Shown here in pieces: positions 26,031-33,985 of a stretch of 64,000 bases of DNA; position 1 is the stretch's first letter, and every line of letters begins with the position of its first letter. The stretch lies in assembly GCA_902362865.1 (NCBI GenBank), contig CABIYE010000008.1, forward strand, positions 46,968-110,967, given 5' to 3'. The position numbers and the translations under genes are program-made. A model generated the notes under the pieces. It had not been told where the DNA came from, made no database searches, and worked only from the letters and a program-made list of their open reading frames with translations. The stretch is from Clostridiaceae bacterium (GTDB lineage Bacteria > Bacillota > Clostridia > Lachnospirales > Lachnospiraceae).

Positions 26031-26599
26031 TGGCAGCAAAGAATATTATGATCGTTGGAGTGGGAGGACAGGGAACTCTTCTGACCAGCAGAATTTTAGG
26101 CGGACTTGCCATTGCCGGCGGCTATGATGTTAAGCTTTCCGAAGTACATGGGATGGCGCAGAGAGGCGGGAGTGTTGTGACTTTTGTCCGATACGGGGAA
26201 AATGTTGCGGAGCCGATTGTAGAAGAGGGCCAGGCAGATGTAATTATCGCTTTTGAAAGACTGGAAGCTTTGCGGTATGCACATTTTCTGAAAAAGGATG
26301 GAGCTTTAATTGTAAATGACTGGCGCATCGATCCGATGCCGGTAGTAATCGGAGCGGCAGAGTATCCGGAGAATATTATTGAGAATCTGAAAAAAAATTA
26401 TAAAGTATATACGGTAAATGCAACAGAGGAATCCAAGAAGCTGGGAAATCCCAGAGTCTTTAACTTAATCGTGCTGGGAATTGCAGCGCAGCATATGGAT
26501 TTTACCAGGGAGCAGTGGTATGAAGTGATTGAGCACACAGTACCGCCGAAAACGATTGAAATTAATAAGCGCGCATTTGATGTAGGTTATCAATTATAA
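26030..26599 (+). CDS. iorB: Indolepyruvate:ferredoxin oxidoreductase beta subunit IorB
   Basis: The gamma-type subunit of the 2-oxoacid oxidoreductase family, 189 residues. IMIVGVGGQGTLLTSRILGG (about residues 5-24) and EVHGMAQRGGSVVTFVR (about 40-56) are the cofactor/CoA-binding signatures. It starts in the iorA stop codon, with AAGGAAGG upstream. IorB pairs with IorA as (alpha-beta)2. Confidence 0.95.
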   Translation: MAAKNIMIVGVGGQGTLLTSRILGGLAIAGGYDVKLSEVHGMAQRGGSVVTFVRYGENVAEPIVEEGQADVIIAFERLEALRYAHFLKKDGALIVNDWRIDPMPVVIGAAEYPENIIENLKKNYKVYTVNATEESKKLGNPRVFNLIVLGIAAQHMDFTREQWYEVIEHTVPPKTIEINKRAFDVGYQL

Positions 26600-26619
26600 A
26601 AGAAGAGGAGTAAAGGAAA

Positions 26620-27951
26620 ATGGCAGGAGTAGCATTAGAAAATTGGAAAGAGAGGATCCGGGATCCGAAAATTGAATGTATGAGCAGAGATGAAATGACG
26701 GCTCTGCAGAGCGAACGCCTTGTGAAGCAGGTAAAGAATGTATATGAAAATGTGCAGTTTTATCGTAAGAAAATGGATGATATGGGCATCGAACCAGGAG
26801 ATATAAAAGGAATTGAGGACATTCATAAGCTTCCGTTTACAACAAAAGAAGACTTGAGAGATAATTACCCATTTGGGCTTCTTGCTGTGCCCCAGGAAAA
26901 AATTGCCAGAGTGCAGGGAACGAGTGGAACAACAGGAAAGCTGACACTGGCTTCCTACACACAGAAGGATGTTGACGTGTGGGGAGAATGTGTGGCGAGA
27001 GGTCTTACGATGGCTGGCCTTACCAGTGCAGATCGCATTCACGTATGTTACGGATACGGACTTTTTACAGGCGGAATGGGTCTTGACCTTGGCGCACAAG
27101 CACTTGGCGCAATGGCAATTCCTATGTCATCCGGCAATACGAAACGTCAGCTTATGTGTATGGAAGATTTTGGAGCAACAGCATTTGCATGTACTCCTTC
27201 TTATGCGCTGTATCTGGCAGAAGCTGCGCAGGAAGCCGGGATTGTAGACCGTCTGCAGATTAAGGCAAGCATTAACGGTGCAGAACCGTGGACGGAGGAA
27301 ATGCGTAAGAAGATTGAAAGTATTTTACATATTAATAGTTTCGATATTTATGGTTTATGCGAGATTACGGGCCCGGGTGTTGCAATGGATTGTATTCATC
27401 ATAAGGGACTTCATGTATATGAGGACTATTTCTATCCGGAAGTGTTGAATCCGGCAGACCAGACGGCCTGTGCCGATGGAGAGACGGGAGAGCTTGTATT
27501 TACCACCCTTGCAAAAGAAGGAATGCCATTGCTCCGTTACAGAACGAAGGATCTGACAAGTATTCAGCACGATACATGCGAGTGTGGAAGAACGCTTCCG
27601 AGAATCCAGAAGTTTACCGGACGTACAGATGATATGAAGGTTATCCGTGGCGTGAATGTATTCCCGACACAGGTTGAGACGGCTCTTCTTTCTATGGGCG
27701 GCGGTGTGGCACCACATTATATGCTGATTGTTGACCGGGAAAATAATCTGGATGTCCTCACAGTTATGGTAGAAGTAGACGAGAAGTATTTCTCCGATGA
27801 GATCCGTAAGCTGGATGAGCTGAAAAATAAAGTAGCGGCCGTTTTGAAACAGGCATTGGGCGTATCGGTAAGGGTAAAACTGGTAGAGCCTAAGACGATT
27901 CAGAGAAGTGAAGGTAAGGCAAAACGTGTCATTGATAACAGAGGTTTATAA
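26620..27951 (+). CDS. paaK: Phenylacetate-CoA ligase
   Basis: Adenylate-forming ligase of 443 residues. VQGTSGTTGKLTLASYTQKD (about residues 101-120) is the ATP loop, DIYGLCEITGPGVAMDC (about 242-258) and LRYRTKDLT the later motifs, and TGRTDDMKVIRGVNVFPTQVE the hinge to the C-terminal domain. Next to IorAB it probably interconverts aryl-acetates and their CoA esters, so that the CoA ester made by IorAB can drive ATP formation, or imported aryl-acetate can be activated. The direction in vivo is inferred. Confidence 0.94.
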   Translation: MAGVALENWKERIRDPKIECMSRDEMTALQSERLVKQVKNVYENVQFYRKKMDDMGIEPGDIKGIEDIHKLPFTTKEDLRDNYPFGLLAVPQEKIARVQGTSGTTGKLTLASYTQKDVDVWGECVARGLTMAGLTSADRIHVCYGYGLFTGGMGLDLGAQALGAMAIPMSSGNTKRQLMCMEDFGATAFACTPSYALYLAEAAQEAGIVDRLQIKASINGAEPWTEEMRKKIESILHINSFDIYGLCEITGPGVAMDCIHHKGLHVYEDYFYPEVLNPADQTACADGETGELVFTTLAKEGMPLLRYRTKDLTSIQHDTCECGRTLPRIQKFTGRTDDMKVIRGVNVFPTQVETALLSMGGGVAPHYMLIVDRENNLDVLTVMVEVDEKYFSDEIRKLDELKNKVAAVLKQALGVSVRVKLVEPKTIQRSEGKAKRVIDNRGL

Positions 27952-27967
27952 AAGGAGGGGAACCGTT

Positions 27968-28408
27968 ATGAGCAACAGTACAATTAAACAATTATCTGTA
28001 TTTTTGGAGAACAGAGAAGGACGTTTGGATGAAGTGCTTGCTACATTGGCAGCCGGGGAGGTTAATATCGTCGCTCTCAGTCTGGCAGATACTTCTGATT
28101 ATGGAATGCTCCGAATGATTGTATCGGAGCCGGATAAAGGACGTGCAGTTTTGAAAGAAGCAGGAATTACTGCCATGCTGACAGAGGTGGTTGCACTCCG
28201 TGTGCCGCATGCGGCAGGATCCTTAAGTAAGGCGATGCATCAGCTTGTAGAAGGCAAGGTGAATATTGAATATATGTACGCATTTGCAAATGGAAGCGAT
28301 GCAGCGGCAGTTCTTAAGAGCGACGACCCGGAGAAAGTGGTTTCTATCCTGAAGGAAAGCGGTTTCGACGTTTATTCTGCAGATGAAGCATACCGGGCGA
28401 ATGTATAA
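27968..28408 (+). CDS. Tandem ACT-domain protein
   Basis: A 146-residue protein made of two ACT ligand-binding domains (about residues 5-70 and 75-140): QLSVFLENREGRLDEVLATL opens the first and GSLSKAMHQLVEGKVNIEYM the second. ACT domains bind amino acids. As the last gene after iorAB-paaK it probably senses an aromatic amino acid for this pathway. GGAGGGG 8 nt upstream fixes ATG 27968; the longer frame begins inside paaK. No catalytic domain. Confidence 0.88.
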   Translation: MSNSTIKQLSVFLENREGRLDEVLATLAAGEVNIVALSLADTSDYGMLRMIVSEPDKGRAVLKEAGITAMLTEVVALRVPHAAGSLSKAMHQLVEGKVNIEYMYAFANGSDAAAVLKSDDPEKVVSILKESGFDVYSADEAYRANV

Positions 28409-28419
28409 CAAAGTGATAA

Positions 28420-28453
28420 AAAAGCGGAATGTATTGCACATTCCGCTTTTCTT
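28420..28453 (+). terminator. Intrinsic terminator of the ior operon
   Basis: Perfect 13-bp stem AAAAGCGGAATGT / ACATTCCGCTTTT (28420-28432, 28438-28450), 5-nt loop, U-rich 3' side. Confidence 0.92.
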
Positions 28454-28544
28454 AATCGAATTACAAGTATTGCTTTTAAATATCTAAAATCGAATCTATG
28501 TTTTATATAAATAAAAGGTACATTGCATTTGATTAATGAGGCAA

Positions 28545-28745
28545 TTAAAGTTTTACAACATTGACTGCCTGAGGTCCCTTTGCGCCTTCTGTAATTTCGA
28601 ACTCAACTGCCTGACCCTCTTCCAATGATTTAAAACCATCCATTACAAGTCCTGAGTAGTGTACGAATACGTCGTTACCGGATTCATCAGAGATGAAACC
28701 ATAGCCTTTTTGGTTATTAAACCATTTTACTGTACCTTTGCTCAT
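28545..28745 (-). CDS. Cold-shock domain protein (Csp family)
   Basis: A 66-residue single-stranded nucleic-acid-binding beta barrel. RNP1 is KGYGFIS and RNP2 is VFVHYS, preceded by GTVKWFN. It acts as an RNA chaperone. The start at 28745 gives 7 nt from GGAGG; the in-frame ATG at 28751 would be only 1 nt away. It has its own promoter and a leader of roughly 70 nt, which is common in csp genes. Confidence 0.95.
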   Translation of the reverse strand: MSKGTVKWFNNQKGYGFISDESGNDVFVHYSGLVMDGFKSLEEGQAVEFEITEGAKGPQAVNVVKL

Positions 28746-28821
28746 TGTCATACCTCCAAAAAATGAAAAAAATTAATAGAGCTGCACAACTTGGAACAAA
28801 TATCCATAATCGCGCTCTGTA

Positions 28822-28850
28822 AGATTAGCACATATTTATAAAAAAGTCAA
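28822..28850 (-). promoter_or_regulatory. Promoter of the cold-shock gene
   Basis: Reading the minus strand: TTGACT (28850-28845), 17 bp, TAATCT (28827-28822). Confidence 0.65.
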
Positions 28851-28966
28851 TGACGTACAAGAAAAAGTTTTGCATTTTTTACAAAACATAATAAAACGTC
28901 TGATTTGGGCAGAAAAAGAGCCGACAGATGTTTGATTAGAGTTTCATCAGAGAAGCTGACAAAGAC

Positions 28967-28995
28967 TTGACTACCTTTGTTTCAACGTGTAAAGT
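28967..28995 (+). promoter_or_regulatory. Promoter of ptsI
   Basis: TTGACT (28967-28972), 17 bp, TAAAGT (28990-28995), 57 nt before the ptsI start. The 300-bp gap 28746-29051 otherwise holds only the two divergent leaders. Confidence 0.65.
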
Positions 28996-29051
28996 AAAAA
29001 GGAAGGTACAGATAGTACGGAAGAAAATCGACAGTAAAGGACAGGAATTGT

Positions 29052-30677
29052 ATGATTACTTTAACAGGGAAAAAAGTATCTGAGGGAATCGTCATGGGAA
29101 GGCTGGTGTTCTATAATAGAGGGGAAAAGGAAATACGCCGTTTCAGTGTAGAGGATGTAAATAAGGAAACCGGTCGTTTTCAGAAGGCCAGAGAGAGGGC
29201 TATAGCTGAACTTCAGGAATTATGCAGTGACTCCGAAAAGGGAGTTGGCGAGACAAACGCCATGATTTTTGAAATTCAGCAGATGCTTTTGGAAGACGGA
29301 GATTTTATAGACAGCATTACAAGTATTATAAAAGAAGAGAGAATGAATGCAGAATATGCCGTGAAGACCGGAGCGGAAAAATTCATTGAGAATTTCGGCA
29401 GGCAGGATACAGGATATGTGCGTGGACATGAAGCGGATGTGCGGGATGTTGCGAATAGAATTCTGCAGGTTTTGTCGAGAGTGCGCAGAGGAAAGATGTT
29501 CCTTGATGAGCCGTTTATTATGGCGGCAAAGGATTTGTATCCAAGCGAAGCCGTTATGCTTGATAAAGCAAAGGCGCTTGGTTTTGTAACCATGTACGGT
29601 TCCATTAATTCCCATACGGCTGTCCTGGCGAGGACGCGCGGGATTCCGTCCATCATCGGGTTGGGGGAAGCGTTGAAAAGGGATTATAATGGCAAGATGG
29701 TGATCATTGACGGTTTTGAAGGTAAGCTTTACATTGAGCCGGATCAGACGACCCTGGCACAGATGAAAGAGAAGAAAAAGCGGAACATCAAGACTGTGGA
29801 GGCGTTGGAAAGGCTGAAAGGTAAAGATAATGTTACGCAAAGTGGCCAGAGGATTGATGTATGTGCAAATATTGGATCCAGAGAAGACATTGAAAGTGTA
29901 CTGCGTAATGATGCCAATGGAATCGGGCTTTTCCGGAGTGAGTTTATTTATATGGAAAGTAATGGAAAGCTGCCGACAGAGGAACAGCAGCTTCAAGTAT
30001 ACCAACTGGCAGCTGAAGCCATGGGACCGAAGAAGGTTGTAATTCGTACAGCGGATATTGGCGGAGATAAAAAAGTGGAATATCTGGGACTTCCGGCAGA
30101 AGCCAATCCCATGATGGGATACCGGGGAATCCGCATTTCTCTGGATAAGAATGAATTATTTAAGGTTCAGCTCAGGGCAATTCTGCGGGCTTCTGCTTTT
30201 GGCAATATTTCCATTATGTTTCCAATGATAACATCAGTGGAAGAGGTCGTTGCGGCTAAGAAGATTTTGGAAAAAGCAAAAGAAGAACTTCGAAATGAAA
30301 AGACGGCTTTTGACGAAAATATTGAGGTTGGGGCAATGATTGAAACTCCGGCAGCTGTGCTGATTAGCGGTGAACTTGCGCGAGAGCTGGATTTCTTTAG
30401 TATTGGGACGAATGATCTTACGCAGCATACGCTGGCGATGGACAGACAGAACGGAAGGCTGACGAATCATTATAATTCTCATCATCCGGCGTTGATTAAG
30501 ATGATTCGGATTGTGGCAAATAATGTGCATTTGGAAGGAAAGAGAATATCTATATGCGGTGATTTGGCGGCAGACACTACTATGACAGAGCTGTTTATTC
30601 AGATGGGGATTGATGAGCTTTCGGTAGCGCCGTCGAAGGTCTTGCCTCTCCGTAAAAGAATCAGAGAAATCCAGTAA
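29052..30677 (+). CDS. ptsI: Phosphoenolpyruvate-protein phosphotransferase (PTS enzyme I)
   Basis: Soluble first enzyme of the sugar phosphotransferase system; it passes phosphate from PEP to HPr. The order is the HPr-binding helical domain (about residues 30-130), the phospho-His domain with His188 in SINSHTAVLAR, and the PEP-binding barrel (about 250-541) with TADIGGDKKVEYLG, GYRGIRISL, MFPMI and SIGTNDLTQHTLAMDR. The loop before His188 reads GSIN instead of the usual GGRT/GGKT, a small departure. HPr is not in the window. Confidence 0.95.
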   Translation: MITLTGKKVSEGIVMGRLVFYNRGEKEIRRFSVEDVNKETGRFQKARERAIAELQELCSDSEKGVGETNAMIFEIQQMLLEDGDFIDSITSIIKEERMNAEYAVKTGAEKFIENFGRQDTGYVRGHEADVRDVANRILQVLSRVRRGKMFLDEPFIMAAKDLYPSEAVMLDKAKALGFVTMYGSINSHTAVLARTRGIPSIIGLGEALKRDYNGKMVIIDGFEGKLYIEPDQTTLAQMKEKKKRNIKTVEALERLKGKDNVTQSGQRIDVCANIGSREDIESVLRNDANGIGLFRSEFIYMESNGKLPTEEQQLQVYQLAAEAMGPKKVVIRTADIGGDKKVEYLGLPAEANPMMGYRGIRISLDKNELFKVQLRAILRASAFGNISIMFPMITSVEEVVAAKKILEKAKEELRNEKTAFDENIEVGAMIETPAAVLISGELARELDFFSIGTNDLTQHTLAMDRQNGRLTNHYNSHHPALIKMIRIVANNVHLEGKRISICGDLAADTTMTELFIQMGIDELSVAPSKVLPLRKRIREIQ

Positions 30678-30746
30678 AGAAGCTTATGGGGTGCAGATGA
30701 TTCTTCTTTGTTAAGTAGAGTATGGAATAGAATGAAGTGGAAAAGG

Positions 30747-30774
30747 GTATACTCCTTTGCAGAAAGGAGTATAC
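30747..30774 (+). promoter_or_regulatory. 12-bp hairpin that buries the ribosome site of the next small gene
   Basis: Perfect arms GTATACTCCTTT / AAAGGAGTATAC (30747-30758, 30763-30774) with loop GCAG. The right arm contains the Shine-Dalgarno AAAGGAG for ATG 30779. No T-run follows, so translation control is more likely than termination. Confidence 0.75.
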
Positions 30775-30778
30775 GCTT

Positions 30779-30937
30779 ATGGGAGAATTGAAGACGGATT
30801 TATTTCCATCTAATTTGTATCGTGCCAGAGAAGAAGCAAAGAGGAAAACGGAAAGTATAGCAGAGAATTCCGTACAGCCCGCAGTTTCGCTTCCAGAATC
30901 AGAAAAAACAGGAAAAGATGGTTCGGGAGGAGAGTAG
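30779..30937 (+). CDS. Small hypothetical protein, 52 residues
   Basis: A short charged protein (MGELKTDLFPSNLYRAREEA...), hydrophilic, without a membrane segment or Cys. It begins 9 nt after the AGGAG at 30765-30769, which is in the arm of a perfect hairpin. It follows ptsI by about 100 nt. I do not recognise it. The ribosome site and hairpin support it; the protein itself shows no domain. Confidence 0.5.
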   Translation: MGELKTDLFPSNLYRAREEAKRKTESIAENSVQPAVSLPESEKTGKDGSGGE

Positions 30938-30973
30938 GCTGGACGAAAAAAGAAATGGGCTGCTGAAAGGAAG

Positions 30974-31528
30974 TTATAAAAAGCGCATGATCTCTTCCGT
31001 GACAACGATATTCATACGTTTATCATGTGTTTCATGACAGATGCTTTCTGACAGCAGCTGATGCCGACAGACAACCGCTGTTATGAAGTCGGTATGTTCT
31101 AAGTATCTGTCATAATATCCGCCGCCATGTCCCAGCCGCCAGCCTTCAAGATCACAGGAAAGACAGGGGATGACGGCAAAGTCTATGGTATTTGGAGGGA
31201 CAGGAAGACATTTGCTCTTAGGCTCTGGAATGCCATATTTTCCGGCTTCCAGGTCTTCATAAGAGTGAATTTGATATAATTCCATACATCCTTTTTTTGT
31301 GCATTTTGGCACAGCAACCTTTTTTTTCATCATCCAGGCATTTTCAATGATTGGGCGTGTGTCGATTTCGTTTTCCATACTTATGTAACAAAATATTACG
31401 TCGGCTGTTTGAAACTCATGAAGGGACAGAATCCTGTTACAGATGGCTTTATCTGCAAAATGGCAATATTCCGGGCTGAGAATAGATTGCTTTTGTTTGA
31501 TTTCTTTGCGTTTTTCATTTTTATTCAT
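30974..31528 (-). CDS. 5-formyltetrahydrofolate cyclo-ligase family protein
   Basis: ATP-dependent enzyme that converts 5-formyl-THF to 5,10-methenyl-THF and so recovers a stalled folate. The C-terminal signature GWRLGHGGGYYDRYL (about residues 131-145) is clear, and KRKEIKQKQ opens the fold. GGAGA 7 nt upstream selects ATG 31528 over ATGs at 31546 and 31564. About 184 residues, the family length. It stands alone, converging on the small gene at 30779. Confidence 0.92.
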   Translation of the reverse strand: MNKNEKRKEIKQKQSILSPEYCHFADKAICNRILSLHEFQTADVIFCYISMENEIDTRPIIENAWMMKKKVAVPKCTKKGCMELYQIHSYEDLEAGKYGIPEPKSKCLPVPPNTIDFAVIPCLSCDLEGWRLGHGGGYYDRYLEHTDFITAVVCRHQLLSESICHETHDKRMNIVVTEEIMRFL

Positions 31529-31645
31529 AATAAAATCTCCATTCATAGCTTTATTATAGAACAATAGTTTTTCGGATTCAACTTTTTGTTATTTTGTGTT
31601 ACTATATTAAGCGGACAAAATAAGATAGAAGGAGAAAACAGATAA

Positions 31646-32023
31646 ATGAAGTATATGAAACAGTTTGGAATCATTCTTGGCGTCACCTGTGCAGGAGAGA
31701 TTATCAAATACTTTGTTCCGCTTCCGGTGCCCGGAAGCATTTACGGACTCCTCTTGATGCTGATATTCTTGATGAGCGGAATTATCAAACTTGAGCAGGT
31801 GAAAGAGACGGCAGAATTTTTAATAGAAATTATGCCTTTAATGTTCATTCCGGCAGGAGTGGGATTGTTAAATTCCTGGGGACAACTGCAAAGAATTGTT
31901 CTGCCGGTTTCTGTCATAACACTTGTGTCTACTTTTGTGGTTATGGGTGTTACAGGAAAGGTTACGGATAGATGTTTGGAAAAAAGGAAAGGAGAGACAG
32001 AAGATGGATCAGGTAATTGTTGA
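31646..32023 (+). CDS. lrgA: CidA/LrgA-family membrane protein
   Basis: A 125-residue holin-like membrane protein with about four spans. LPVPGSIYGLLLMLIFLMSG is the family signature and PLMFIPAGVGLL the third span. LrgAB/CidAB modulate murein hydrolase activity or export small acids such as pyruvate. GAAGGAG precedes the ATG. It overlaps lrgB by 20 nt. Confidence 0.93.
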   Translation: MKYMKQFGIILGVTCAGEIIKYFVPLPVPGSIYGLLLMLIFLMSGIIKLEQVKETAEFLIEIMPLMFIPAGVGLLNSWGQLQRIVLPVSVITLVSTFVVMGVTGKVTDRCLEKRKGETEDGSGNC

Positions 32024-32696
32024 GTCAGCAACAATAGGGGTAGTAATTAGCCTGATTTCTTATGAAATCGGGATTTTCATGAAAAACAAGTTAAAACTGG
32101 CAATATTCAACCCACTGTTGGTTTCCATTGTATTGGTAATCCTTTTTCTTTCGATATTCCATGTGGATTATGACAGTTATAATTCCAGCGCCCAGTATTT
32201 GGCGTATCTTCTGACTCCGGCAACGGTAAGCCTTGCGGTTCCCTTGTATCAGCAGAGAGAGCTGTTGAAAAAACATCTGATGGCAATCTTGGGCGGGATA
32301 GTTGCGGGAGTGCTGGCCAGCCTGGTTACAGTGTGGGGGATGTCGGTGCTTTTTGGTCTGTCCCACGAAGCATATGTCACGTTACTTCCCAAGTCCATTA
32401 CGACAGCAATTGGAATGGGTGTTTCAGAAGAATTGGGCGGATATGTTACTATTTCCGTTGCAATTATTATTATAACGGGAGTGTTGGGAAATATGTCGGC
32501 GGAATTTGTCTGTAGAATATTCCGCATACGCAGTTCCATTTCCAGAGGACTTGCTATCGGAACAGCGTCACATGCAATAGGAACAGCAAAAGCAATGGAG
32601 ATGGGAGAAGTGGAAGGAGCTATGAGCAGTCTTGCAATTGTTGTGGCAGGGCTTTGCACTGTAGTTGGCGCTTCAGTCTTTGCGTATTTTCTATAA
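32004..32696 (+). CDS. lrgB: LrgB-family membrane protein
   Basis: Partner of LrgA, about 230 residues with seven or eight spans. LLPKSITTAIGMGVSEELGG and GLAIGTASHAIGTAKAMEMGEVEGAMSSLA are LrgB signatures. ATG 32004 follows GGAAAGGAG; the longer frame reaching back to 31923 would lie within lrgA. The pair forms an operon ended by a strong terminator. No LytSR-type regulator is adjacent. Confidence 0.94.
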   Translation: MDQVIVESATIGVVISLISYEIGIFMKNKLKLAIFNPLLVSIVLVILFLSIFHVDYDSYNSSAQYLAYLLTPATVSLAVPLYQQRELLKKHLMAILGGIVAGVLASLVTVWGMSVLFGLSHEAYVTLLPKSITTAIGMGVSEELGGYVTISVAIIIITGVLGNMSAEFVCRIFRIRSSISRGLAIGTASHAIGTAKAMEMGEVEGAMSSLAIVVAGLCTVVGASVFAYFL

Positions 32697-32712
32697 AAAG
32701 AAGAACTTTTAT

Positions 32713-32749
32713 AAGGGGACAGTTCTGGTGTGTGCTGTCCCCTTTTTTT
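32713..32749 (+). terminator. Intrinsic terminator of lrgAB
   Basis: AAGGGGACAG / CTGTCCCCTT stem (32713-32722, 32735-32744), 12-nt loop, seven T. Confidence 0.92.
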
Positions 32750-32759
32750 AATGTGTGGT

Positions 32760-33830
32760 TTATTTGGCAGCTTCCTTTGCAAACTCTGTGGTAACAAGGT
32801 CTTCGTAAGGCGCGCGTTTTGAAAGTTCGTCGGAGTCTTCCAGAATATCCTGCAAAAGTTCGAAGCTTTCTTCTTCAAAAACCAGGTTTTCTTTCCAAGT
32901 GTCCTGATCATAATATCTGGTTACAATTGTTGTTATTGTATCCAGCTCCGTCTCATTGAACTGCGGCTCGATAATTTTAGCAATTTCTTCCGGAGAGTGG
33001 GTCTGTACATAGTCCATGCCTTTCTGAAGCGCATTGGTGAAGCTTTGGATGACCTCAGGATTGTTGTCAATGTAGCTTTTTTTGGCAGAAAATGCAGTGT
33101 AAGGCACATAACCGCTGTCAGTTCCCAGCGAAGCGACAACGTGGCCTTTGTTTTCTGATTCAAGCAGTGTGGCGGATGGCTCAAATTCGACGGTAAAATC
33201 CCCCTGCCCACCTGAAAATGCTGCTGCGGTGGATCCGAAATCAATACTTTGATCGATGGTTACATCACTTCCCGGTTCAATGCCGTTCTGGCGGAGGATA
33301 TACTCAAATACCATTTCCGGCATACCGCCTTTCCGACCGCCAAGCACTAATTTTCCTTTTAGATCTTCCCATTTAAAATCCGGCATTTCTTCTCTTGCAA
33401 CAAGAAAGTTCCCGGCACGTTGGGTAAGCTGGGCAAAATTAATTACGTAGTCGTTGGCACCTTCATTGTAGGTGTAGATAGAAGCTTCAGAACCCATGAA
33501 TCCAATATCGGCTTCGCCGGAAAGAACTGCGGTCATGGTTTTATCGGCTCCAAATCCACACACTAGATCGAGTTCAATTCCTTCCTCATCAAAATACCCT
33601 TCTTCAATTGCAACATACATTGGAGCGTAGAAAATAGAGTGTGCTACTTCATTTAACACGACTTTTGTCGGTGAAGTATCCTTAGTTTCTGTCTTGGTAT
33701 CGTCCGTATCTTTGGTTGTCTGACTGTCAGTATTTCCGGTGGTTTCCGATGCGCTGTCCGAAGAGCATGCAGTAAAGGAAGCCAGAACCATAGCAGAAAC
33801 AAGCAGTACGGCAATGAAACGCTTTTTCAT
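32760..33830 (-). CDS. ABC transporter substrate-binding lipoprotein, NMT1/SsuA-like
   Basis: A 356-residue exported lipoprotein: Lys/Arg N-terminus, hydrophobic core and lipobox ASFTAC, then a Ser/Thr/Asp-rich linker to about residue 50. The binding fold (about 55-345) has HSIFYAPMYVAIEEGYFDEEG and GEADIGFMGSEASIYTYNEG, typical of the NMT1/SsuA/TauA group that binds sulfonates, taurine, thiamine precursors or aromatic acids. No permease or ATPase is nearby, so it is an orphan component. It is divergent from the acyl-CoA ligase. Confidence 0.88.
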   Translation of the reverse strand: MKKRFIAVLLVSAMVLASFTACSSDSASETTGNTDSQTTKDTDDTKTETKDTSPTKVVLNEVAHSIFYAPMYVAIEEGYFDEEGIELDLVCGFGADKTMTAVLSGEADIGFMGSEASIYTYNEGANDYVINFAQLTQRAGNFLVAREEMPDFKWEDLKGKLVLGGRKGGMPEMVFEYILRQNGIEPGSDVTIDQSIDFGSTAAAFSGGQGDFTVEFEPSATLLESENKGHVVASLGTDSGYVPYTAFSAKKSYIDNNPEVIQSFTNALQKGMDYVQTHSPEEIAKIIEPQFNETELDTITTIVTRYYDQDTWKENLVFEEESFELLQDILEDSDELSKRAPYEDLVTTEFAKEAAK

Positions 33831-33895
33831 AAATATCCTCCTTAAATTCTTAATGCTATAGTATATTCACGATGAGGAATGTTGTGAAATAAGGA

Positions 33896-33952
33896 TTGAC
33901 ATTTGCAGGGAAATTGGGTATCATAGACTTTAACGAGTAAAAGCGCTAAAGT
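33896..33952 (+). promoter_or_regulatory. Promoter of the acyl-CoA ligase with ACTTTA/TAAAGT dyad
   Basis: TTGACA (33896-33901), 17 bp, TATCAT (33919-33924), a near-consensus promoter. Just downstream are ACTTTA (33927-33932) and TAAAGT (33947-33952); GCGCTAAAGTG resembles the repeats before the SDR gene at 46558-46591. Confidence 0.65.
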
Positions 33953-33985
33953 GGAAGGGCGTAGAGAGGAAAGGGGATTTTTTCA

